Source: Ophiosphaerella korrae
Taxonomy: Eukaryota; Ascomycota; Dothideomycetes; Pleosporales; Phaeosphaeriaceae
Assembly (NCBI GenBank): GCA_028456385.1
Contig: JALNQF010000278.1
Coordinates: forward strand, 1-55,058
Length of the DNA: 55,058 nt
Reading direction: 5' to 3'
Under the pieces are notes generated by a model. That model ran no database searches, was not told the DNA's origin, and saw only the letters and a list, made by a program, of their open reading frames with translations. Within the stretch, counting starts at the first letter, position 1; each line of letters begins with the position of its first letter. A program made the translations under genes and the position numbers. Below are positions 48,101 through 55,058 of this stretch, in pieces.

Positions 48101-49038
48101 CTCCAGATCCAGCAGATTACGCTCTAGAGGTTAAAGTTCTCTATCACCTATTGAGTGACCGAGACATACCCATCTCGAAGATCTTGATCGCTGACGTTGT
48201 GTTCAACGCACCTTTCGAGGCCAGCTACGATTTAAACGCTCGAGTGCACCCAGACCCGTGGCCAAGCTACTTTGAGCTCCAAGAAGCTGAGAGTAGCATC
48301 AATCTTGAGTCTACTAACACCTTTGGTATTGCACAGAAATGGGGTTTGAGGGCTAAGGTGGCCTCGTTTGCCGATGAGCCGCTTTTAGTCAAGGATCTCC
48401 AGGTCCAGGTTCATGGCGTGCACGGAGGTGCAGCGTGCGACGTCTCTCAGGAGTTTGAGATGAAATCGCTGCTGGTGGAGCCTCAGATCTTGAACCAATG
48501 GGCATTCAGTCTCGACGTTCGCAAGAATAACCTAGAGGAACGGCGCTCGACGGCCTTGGACACAACCCTCAATATCACGTGGCAGCGCACCTCTGCTGGC
48601 ACAGCCTCAAGCGTCACGTCTTCGCTCCCAATCCCACGGATCCAGATTCCTTCTAGTGAACCTCGTGTCTTGGCCTCGGCAATACTCTCACACACGATAG
48701 ACTCGGTTGTGCACCTAGACTATACACTAGAGAACCCGACGATGCACTTCCTCACTTTTGAGCTGAATATGGAAGCCAGCGAAGAATTTGGCTTCAGCGG
48801 CTTGAAAGTGAGAACACTGCATCTACTGCCTATGAGCAGACAGACGGTACGGTTTAATCTCTACGCATTGGTGAGAGGGGTTTGGATCACGCCGAATATG
48901 AGAGTAATGGATCGGTACTTTAATAAAAGCCTGAAAGTACAGGCCACAGAAGGGATACGCACGGACAAGAAAGGGGTGAGTATATGGATACCGGGCGAAG
49001 GTGGGGAAGATGCACCATCCTCGAGAGGTGAGGTATGA
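45112..49038 (+). CDS. TRAPPC11: TRAPP complex subunit 11 (foie-gras/Gryzun)
   Basis: Model join(45112..45396, 45452..47127, 47183..47241, 47285..49038), 1,257 aa, normal length for the family. TRAPPC11 is a subunit of the TRAPPIII tether/exchange complex in ER-Golgi traffic and autophagy. Seen: N-terminal YLQHNLPLIVLSGL; FISFFDF-like YVSFFDFLTDP; SLHDNQLKTEINKIK; APDIEERLANIRR; HARRKKSRG; LGVFAEFRQEMDAAQRHY and YGWQAWESRWAQVMAQII (foie-gras domain, about 300-620); then a beta-rich Gryzun-type C-terminal half. Intron 1 (55 bp, GTAGGT, TTGACC, GATAG) and intron 3 (43 bp, GTAAGT, GGCTAAC, GTAG) are well supported. Intron 2 (55 bp, GTAAGG...CTCAAG) is the best frame-keeping choice; an alternative donor is 47,115 with acceptor 47,169. 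Confidence 0.92.
45397..45451 (+). other. Intron 1 of TRAPPC11
   Basis: 55 bp; GTAGGT donor, TTGACCTG branch, GATAG acceptor, phase 0. Confidence 0.87.
47128..47182 (+). other. Intron 2 of TRAPPC11 (AAG acceptor, alternative possible)
   Basis: 55 bp; GTAAGG donor, pyrimidine tract TTTTCTCCTC before the AAG acceptor. It keeps frame into ELSNERVTVRLDLKDSIS. Confidence 0.65.
47242..47284 (+). other. Intron 3 of TRAPPC11
   Basis: 43 bp; GTAAGT donor, GGCTAAC branch, GTAG acceptor; leaves a 59-nt micro-exon (47,183-47,241) upstream. Confidence 0.83.
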
Positions 49039-49354
49039 TGTTGTGGAGGATAATAGAGTCGTAAAATGCAACATTTTGTAATTCTATCTTGCGACTCGGC
49101 GCAGTTATTTACGGTGCACGGCGTTTGCTCGGTTGCGTGCGGCGAGAACAGGCGTGTGAGATGGATGGATCAGACTTCCGAGCCGCCGTCTGCTCGGGCG
49201 CCAGAGAACGTCACCATTATTTTCCATCGACCAAATCGGCAGAGTAGCAGGCATCCTTTGCACAGCACTCCTGCGAAATTCGTAGTTTCATGCAATATGT
49301 GGAGCATTCTATTAATTCACAGATCATAACAATTGACAGTCTGAAGGCACGGAA
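49039..49354. other. Intergenic TRAPPC11-HEM25
   Basis: 316 bp containing the 3' end of TRAPPC11 and the promoter of HEM25; no element recognised. Confidence 0.7.
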
Positions 49355-50364
49355 ATGACTGATGGCAGGAGGTCGCGCGCATCTTCGTCTTGTAAGCTCT
49401 CGGCTCCACGATAGATGCTCAGCCTTCTAACAGCCTGGCAGTCCATTTCTTCGCCGGCCTGAGCTCAGGCGTGCTCTCCGCCGTTCTTCTCCAGCCTGCC
49501 GACTTGCTCAAGACACGAGTCCAGCAATCGCGATCCAGCACCTTGCTTGCTATCATCCGGTCGATAGCCAATGGGCCAAAGCCAATACAGCAGTTCTGGA
49601 GGGGCACTCTACCAAGCACCCTACGCACAGGGTGTGGATCAGCAATCTACTTTTCCAGCCTTAATGCGTTGCGTCGCCGAGCTAGCCTGGTGGCAGCTGG
49701 ACGGGGCGATGCAGCAATCAAAGGCGAGCACTCAAGCTCGCTGCCAAAGCTGAGCAACACGGCCAACCTAGCAACAGGAGCATTTGCACGGACATGGGCG
49801 GGATTTGTCATGATGCCAATCACGGTGTTGAAAGTGCGCTACGAAAGCAACTTGTACGCATACAGGTCGCTCTTGTCGGCGTCAAAGGATATATTCCGCA
49901 CACAGGGGTTCAAGGGCTTCTTTGCTGGGTTTGGGGCTACGGCGGTGCGCGACGCACCGTATGCAGGACTCTACGTGCTCTTTTATGAACAGTCTAAGCG
50001 CCGGTTGTCGAGCTTTGCGACCAAGATTGAAGAGTCGTCGGGCGCGCCGACAAGGCTGTCGAGCAGCACATCCGCCGGTATCAATTTTGTGTCTGGCGCT
50101 GCGGCAGCGGGGCTGGGGACCACATTTACGAATCCGTTTGATGCGATCAAGACGCGGATCCAGCTGATGCCAGATTGCTACGGAAACATGGTGCAGGCGG
50201 CGAAGAAGATGGTTGCCGAGGAAGGGGCGAGGAGCTTGTTTGACGGGCTGGGGATCAGGATTGCGCGCAAGGCGATTAGCAGTGCGCTGGCGTGGACGCT
50301 GTATGAGGAGCTGATTAGGAGGGCAGAGAGGGAGTGGCGAGAGGTGGTCGAAAAGGCTACCTAA
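49355..50364 (+). CDS. HEM25: Mitochondrial glycine carrier (SLC25A38/Hem25)
   Basis: Model join(49355..49391, 49442..50364), 319 aa. Hem25/SLC25A38 sits in the inner mitochondrial membrane and imports glycine for the first step of haem synthesis. Three carrier repeats are visible, each with P-x-[D/E or T]-x2-[10 protein letters not shown] (30-38), MPITVLKVR (from P138) and NPFDAIKTR (from P244). Family-specific sequence: [56 protein letters not shown]. The second repeat has T in place of the acidic residue, as is usual in this subfamily. The 50-bp intron (GTAAGC, TTCTAAC, GGCAG) was chosen because the nearer CAG shifts the frame. Confidence 0.93.
49392..49441 (+). other. Intron of HEM25
   Basis: 50 bp; GTAAGC donor, TTCTAAC branch, TGGCAG acceptor; phase 1. 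Confidence 0.85.
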
Positions 50365-51202
50365 GCACATAGTTGGAAATGCAGGGATAGTAGCAGTGGC
50401 ATCTGGCAAAGGCCCGGTGTTGGGCAGTCAAAACATGTCAGGCTGCATTCACCCCACTCACGGTTTGCAGAGGGCTTGTCAAGTTGTCACACTTGTCGCG
50501 CTTGTCACACCTCAGTGGGTAGACAAGCTCATCCTTACACGGGCGGTGCAGTAGCACTCGTGCGTGGTGGGCTGCAGCCAACCAGGGCAGACGAGAATCT
50601 CGCGGCTGCGTCATCGCATGCTGCAGCTGGGTTGGTGGCATCAGGTTTTGCGATGGAGGAGTGGCGAGACGGGCGAAGGCGGTTGCCGGTGAGGGCACGC
50701 ACGGTATGCTAGGTATTAGGCATTAGGCATTAGGCATAAAGTAGCAGAGTAATAGTAAGCAGTTGGCTCAGGCAGACTTGGTGCGGTTACTGGAAGAGGC
50801 TGGCCACCGGGCGCCGGCTAGCTAAGGTGACCGACAAACCCAAACATATGACGTAACCGTGTCCGGGGCACTGCAACCAACAACCAACCCCTCGGAGCAG
50901 AACTCTGCCCGCGAGTGCCCGCTTTACAGTCGCTCAGTCATCCGTGGTGAGCTTTTTGCATCTTCCGAGACAGCCTGATAAATACCGCCTGGCCCGCCGA
51001 CTCCCCTGCCGCCCTCGACTTTCTGCTTCCCCTCCCCCACCTTAGTTGCTACCTTTGCCTTTACCCACCCATAAGCACTTGCGCTAGTAGCCAAGTCACT
51101 GCGCCGCGAGCAGACAATAAATATCCGGTATGCCCCCCCCTGGCTGACTGCCTCTCCCTTTGCACGCACTCACGCAGCCGCTGTCCCCCCAGAGACGCCA
51201 CC
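50365..51202. other. Intergenic HEM25 to DUF3824 gene
   Basis: 838 bp. Contains a short tandem ATTAGGC repeat (three units, 50,715-50,735) and a pyrimidine-rich leader (CT-rich near 51,000-51,060) before the DUF3824 start, typical of fungal promoters. No gene seen. Confidence 0.7.
50715..50735 (+). repeat. ATTAGGC x3 short tandem repeat
   Basis: Three perfect 7-bp units. Not telomeric (the usual fungal repeat is TTAGGG). Confidence 0.9.
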
Positions 51203-52996
51203 ATGTCCGAGTATAGCTACGACATTCCGCGCCGGTCGCACCGCACCCGGGAGCCCGAATACGTCACGGAGACGACGTACATTGAGCGTGGCGGCCGCAG
51301 TGCAGGACCGCCGGTACGCAGCCAGGACCTCGTCTACCGCCCCAGTCGCGAGGACAGCATCGAAGACATACCCCGCGACTTCCCCCCGCCTGGCGGCTCC
51401 GAGTACAGGCAGACACGCTACCGTGAGGAGTATGCGCCCCGCCGCACTCGCTCCGTCAACCACGATGGCTACTATGACCGCTCCGACCGCGGCCGCCACC
51501 ACCACCACCACCACCGCGACCGCGACCGCGACTACGACGAGTACACGGAATACTCGGAGCGCCCCAAGCCCTCTCGCCGCAAGTCCATTGTCGACCAAGT
51601 CAAGGACTTTGGCGAGTCTGCCGGATTGGGAGCCGTCATTGGCGCCGTCACAGGCAAGAGCCGCGACCATTCAAGGAGTCGTCACCGTGATCGCGACTAC
51701 GATCGCGGCTACGACAGCGACAGATACGGCTATGACGACCGCCGCGACCGCCGCTACGACTCGAGGTCGCGCAGCCGCAGCCGCAGCCGCAGCCGCGGAG
51801 GACGCAAGTCGGAGAAGTGGGAGCAGGCTGCCAAAGCTGCCCTCGTCGCTGGTGCTGTCGAAGCCTTTCGTAGCCGCAAGGTTAGTGGACCGTGGACTGG
51901 CGAAAAGGGCCAACGCATCGCTACCGCAGCACTCGGTGCCGCCGGAATCGACGGGCTGATCGACCGCGACCCCGATAAGCACGAGAAGCGACACGTAGTC
52001 GAGTCCGCGCTCGGTGGTATCGCTGCCAGCCGCCTTGCCAATGGCTCCCGCTCCCGTGCTCGTGGCCGAGATGGCTCCAGATCGCCCTCCCGCTCGCGCT
52101 CGCGCTCTCGGTCTATCTTTGGACGCTCTCGCTCCCGTGGACGCTCCCGGTCTGGTGAACGGGGAGGAAACGGCCTTGCCAAAGTTGCTGGTACCGGTGC
52201 TGTCATTGCAGCAGGCAAGGCTCTCTACGACCGTGTGCGCTCCAAGTCTCGCTCCAGGAAAGAACGCTCGCGCTCGCGCTCCTCGAGTCGCGACAGCTAC
52301 GTGCCTTCACGTCGCGGAAACCGTCGCTCATATAGCCGAGGCCGCGGTATGGACGACCGCAACTCCGAGGCTCCCAACAGAGCTAACCCAGATCGCAGAC
52401 TAGCCGCCACTGGCGGTGCAGGAGCGGGTGCCTTGGCCGCACCGAGCAGAGGGGTAGAGGATCGTGATCGAAGCCGGGCCTCTAGTTCAGACTCGGAGTC
52501 TTCGGCCGACATGGAGGAAAGGCGCAAGAAGCTCAGAGGTAAGGAACTCCTCACCGCCGGTCTCGCAACAGTGGCAACGATTCATGCCGCACACGGTGTC
52601 TACTCGTCCATGGTCGCCTCAGAGAAGCGCCGCAAGCTGGTTTCTGAAGGTGAAATATCACCCGAAGAAGCACGCAAGCGCAAGTCCAAGAACATGCTCC
52701 AGGACGCCGCCGCCGTCGGCATCGCAGCTCTGGGCATCAAAAGCGCCTACTCTGAATGGAAAGAAATGAACGAGCAGCGCCACAGCGTCAAAGAACTCGA
52801 GGCCCGCCGTCGCAAGCGGAGAAAGGCGCGTGAATGTCGTGAGAAGGAGGCTCGCAACAATGCCATGATGCCAATGAATGGTTATGCTAACCCGTACGCA
52901 TACCCCGTAGCTGCTAGCTCGGCCTACCCTACCACCTACACCGACGCAAATCCCTATGCTGCTGTTCCCCCACCGCCCATGGGCGCGAGATATTAG
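51203..52996 (+). CDS. DUF3824-type arginine/serine-rich protein
   Basis: Single 597-aa frame; start in strong context CCACCATGTC. It resembles fungal DUF3824 proteins, whose function is not known to me. The N-terminal half is very rich in Arg, Asp, Tyr and Ser, with a His run (99-104) and SR repeats (about 187-198, again about 290-320 and 345-365). Interspersed are short Ala/Gly-rich amphipathic or hydrophobic segments: GLGAVIGAVTG (141-151), AAKAALVAGAVEAF (209-222), ATAALGAAGIDGLI, GTGAVIAAGKALYDRV, LLTAGLATVATIHAAHGVY and DAAAVGIAALGIKSAYSEW. A Lys/Arg-rich stretch and a Pro/Tyr/Ala tail end it. No signal peptide or clear transmembrane helix. SR repeats suggest phosphorylation or RNA-related assembly; that is inference. 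Confidence 0.85.
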   Translation: MSEYSYDIPRRSHRTREPEYVTETTYIERGGRSAGPPVRSQDLVYRPSREDSIEDIPRDFPPPGGSEYRQTRYREEYAPRRTRSVNHDGYYDRSDRGRHHHHHHRDRDRDYDEYTEYSERPKPSRRKSIVDQVKDFGESAGLGAVIGAVTGKSRDHSRSRHRDRDYDRGYDSDRYGYDDRRDRRYDSRSRSRSRSRSRGGRKSEKWEQAAKAALVAGAVEAFRSRKVSGPWTGEKGQRIATAALGAAGIDGLIDRDPDKHEKRHVVESALGGIAASRLANGSRSRARGRDGSRSPSRSRSRSRSIFGRSRSRGRSRSGERGGNGLAKVAGTGAVIAAGKALYDRVRSKSRSRKERSRSRSSSRDSYVPSRRGNRRSYSRGRGMDDRNSEAPNRANPDRRLAATGGAGAGALAAPSRGVEDRDRSRASSSDSESSADMEERRKKLRGKELLTAGLATVATIHAAHGVYSSMVASEKRRKLVSEGEISPEEARKRKSKNMLQDAAAVGIAALGIKSAYSEWKEMNEQRHSVKELEARRRKRRKARECREKEARNNAMMPMNGYANPYAYPVAASSAYPTTYTDANPYAAVPPPPMGARY

Positions 52997-53640
52997 TGTA
53001 TCTTCATTATTCTCCTTTCCCCTCTTGCTTCAGTGGACCTAAGTATTGCTATGATACCTTTTTACTTTTTTTTTGGGAGTGGTGGGACTTTGGTTAAGTT
53101 TTCCATATGGGCTTTGTGATTGGGTAGACTCGGCATATCCCAATGTACATGAGTTTTTCCTTTTACTCACAGTCTGTTTTGCTGTTCGCTTTTGTGTCGG
53201 TGTTTCAAAGAATTGATGAGCTAGGCCTTGGGCGTATGCGAGATGGCAGTCGTTCTGGCTCTATGACAGTAATGATTTATGATTCTACTTTATAATCTAA
53301 CAATGTTTTTTCCATGTAATATCATGTTATTTTCTATTTAGCTATAAATATAAGATAAAAGTTTTCCACAATCTAATATAAATGGTAAGGGGTAGGTGCA
53401 ATCTTTTATATTGCACTTCTGCTAGGTTCTAAAATCAGATCTCTCAGTAATATTAAAAGTCTTATCAACTAAGATCATAGCCATATTAGTAATCAAGAAC
53501 ATTATTTTGCTATAGAACTACTAACAAAAATTGATACAAAACCTTATGATTATATAACGCTATATTAGTAGAACATTAACTACACCGCCGTGCGCGCTAC
53601 GAGTTTCTATGTTGAGGTCATTGTGGAAGTGTTAGTAATA
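52997..53640. other. 3' region of DUF3824 gene, then AT-rich transition
   Basis: The first about 280 bp are T-rich 3' sequence. From about 53,280 composition turns AT-rich but CA/TG are still present, so this is not fully RIP-converted. A small hairpin-capable sequence GTGCAAT...ATTGCAC lies at about 53,397-53,417. No gene seen. Confidence 0.6.
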
Positions 53641-54764
53641 ATTTTCTCGGCTACTTCTAGTGTGGCTTATCACCTGACGCCCGGACTCACCTGACGCCCG
53701 TTTTTTCGGTTGACCGATGTTATTGCATCTCAACTTCAACACCATATATCTCAGCCAAAATGGGTGATATTGAGGCTGCGATTGCAGCTGTGGAATCGCT
53801 GAGTCTAGGAGAAAAGGTTAATTACGCTAAAATTGCTGCGCAGTACAATGTGAGCCGGACAACGCTGTCGCGGCGATGCTAGGGAAAACAGCGCTCACTA
53901 GCCACCAAGACGTCTAATAAGCGTTTACTTAACCTACAACAAGAAGATAAGCTTATATAGTACTGCAATAAGCTTTATAAGAGAGGCCTTCTACTATTAA
54001 GAGAAATAATTTAAAATTTCGCCTTAGAGATTGCTCAAAAACCCGCTAGTAAATACTAGGTTAATTGTTTTATCTCTAGATATACTAATAAGCTTATTAC
54101 ACGCGAGGCCTCTAGACTTAATACTACGCGCAAAAACGCTAACTCTATATATAAATATATACTCTACTTTAAGCTTTTATAGTATAAAATTAATAAATAC
54201 TCTATTAAAGTGTAGTATATATATAATATAGATAAGAAGGGCTTTTTACTTAGATACTTTACTAAGATAAAATAAGTCTTTTTACGCTACTTCTATAACT
54301 ATAAAAAGATAAGATACTTTCTATAAAGTAGAAATAAAGAGTAAGTAATAACGCTAGTATATATATACGCTAATAGAACTATACTAATACTAGCTCTTAT
54401 ATACGCTACGTCTTCTAGTAATATTTAAGATACCTAGCTTTAAGATTTTAACTTATCTATATATAAAACTTTTTTTATAAGCTTACTAACTAGCTAGATA
54501 AATAATAGTTTAGGCTTATAGTAGCTTAAATAAGTATTTAACTATAAGACTTATAAGAAAGCTTATTACGCGTATTAGTTACTTATTTTAGATAGCTATA
54601 GATTATATCTAATAATAAAGTTTATTAAGTACTATAATACTTATAAGATACTCTTAGCTATATATCTACTTTACTTAACTTATATACTCTAGCTACTTAA
54701 TATTATTATATTTAAGCTTTTATTATTAGCTTATAGTACGTAGCTTACTTAGTATATAGAAGTA
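53641..54764 (+). pseudogene. Fot1/pogo-type transposase relic with RIP-decayed body
   Basis: ATG at 53,759 begins MGDIEAAIAAVESLSLGEK, followed by AAQYNVSRTTLSRR (psq helix-turn-helix). The first stop (TAG for TGG) comes at 53,879. The frame continues with stops: ATKTSNKRLL, QQEDKLI, then a DDE region in which LLILDSYR (LILDGHGSH block) and TYILQLLNIIIFKLL (THxLQPLDVxxFxPL block) are recognisable near 54,580-54,730. Upstream, a doubled CACCTGACGCCCG (53,681-53,710) looks like a subterminal repeat of the element end. The first about 120 coding bases are normal; beyond about 53,930 sequence is strongly AT-converted. It differs in sequence from the pogo relic at 21,309-21,885. Cut at about 54,765 by an LTR. 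Confidence 0.87.
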
Positions 54765-55058
54765 TAATAAGTATTACTAGAGTTAACTTTCTAATACCTA
54801 AAAGTTATTAGTAAATTAAAAAGTAATAATAAAAGCTTATATTATAATCTTATAATAAGCTATAAATAATAGAAGATATTTTATAACTATTTTAGTATTA
54901 TTACTTATAGTTAATAATTAAATTAATAATAGTATCCTAATAATACGTATTACTACTAACTATATACTTAGGCTTTTTAGCTAGCTTTATACTTTATATT
55001 TACTAAGATTATAAATTATAAATTTATTATATACTTAGCTTTATACTTTATATTTACT
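54765..55058 (-). repeat. Gypsy LTR of the A family, truncated by window end
   Basis: Shares ACTAGAGTTAACTT and following sequence with 11,760-12,218, including the inner unit ACTTTATATTTACTAAGATT (twice, at 54,990-55,015 and 55,035-55,058). RIP-converted. The LTR start should lie beyond the window. Confidence 0.8.

Noticed and set aside
50715..50735. TTAGGC-like repeat as internal telomere sequence
   Set aside because: Seven-base ATTAGGC units, only three copies; not the TTAGGG telomere repeat.
51170..51670. 166-codon antisense frame full of Val/Ala runs
   Set aside because: Antisense shadow of the Arg/Ser/His/Asp repeats of the DUF3824 gene.
1..55058. CRISPR array, bacterial operon or prophage
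   Set aside because: Spliceosomal introns and fungal families show a eukaryotic nuclear genome; the short repeats are microsatellites or LTR-internal units, not spaced direct repeats.
1..55058. Biosynthetic gene cluster centred on the zinc-finger regulators
   Set aside because: No polyketide synthase, NRPS, terpene cyclase, P450 or transporter gene is visible near them; the only enzyme is a GT69 mannosyltransferase.
1..55058. tRNA or rRNA genes
   Set aside because: I scanned for A/B-box-like GGTTCGANNCC patterns and rRNA-like blocks and found nothing convincing; a tRNAscan-SE run would be decisive.

Overview
The window looks like a piece of a filamentous ascomycete chromosome. Genes have short spliceosomal introns (43-91 bp in my models) with GT donors and CTAAC/CTGAC-like branch sites. 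Readable proteins belong to fungal families (GT69 mannosyltransferase, HEI10-type RING, Rxt2, TRAPPC11, Hem25, DUF3824), and repeats carry the signature of repeat-induced point mutation (RIP). The overall look resembles Pleosporales/Dothideomycetes with AT-rich/GC-balanced compartments, but that placement is inference.

Region 1 (1 to about 20,700) is a gene-free, extremely AT-rich block in which CA and TG dinucleotides are almost absent. It is built of dead Ty3/gypsy elements: a chromodomain-type element (A, +, 1,790-5,310, with its 3' LTR to about 5,775), an unrelated gypsy copy (B, -, about 5,780-8,830), another (C, +, about 9,560-11,770), and an inverted copy of A (A', -, about 17,500-12,219, LTR 12,218-11,760). 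A less mutated LTR of the same family (20,700-21,308) sits at the edge inside a broken Fot1/pogo transposase.

Region 2 (about 22-41 kb) is a loosely packed accessory zone. It holds three same-strand, paralogous two-finger C2H2 regulator genes (23,295-24,887; 27,929-29,135; 37,075-38,163), a fourth, decayed copy (39,626 to about 40,905), and one antisense GT69 glycosyltransferase gene (32,428-33,883). Long stretches between them carry no gene I can support.

Region 3 (41.4-53.0 kb) is compact housekeeping sequence: HEI10 (-), RXT2 (-), TRAPPC11 (+), HEM25 (+) and a DUF3824 protein (+). A 446-bp inverted-repeat element (MITE-like) lies in the shared RXT2/TRAPPC11 upstream region. The genes serve unrelated cell functions (meiotic crossover, histone deacetylation, vesicle traffic, mitochondrial glycine import), so this is neighbourhood, not an operon.

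Region 4 (about 53.3 kb to the end) returns to AT-rich relics: a second Fot1/pogo transposase whose first codons are intact and whose remainder is RIP-mutated, itself interrupted by the same LTR family. The gene island is therefore bracketed on both sides by pogo relics hit by the same LTR.

Gene models were spliced by eye from reading-frame continuity and splice motifs. No database search was possible, so family names rest on recognition of sequence patterns.
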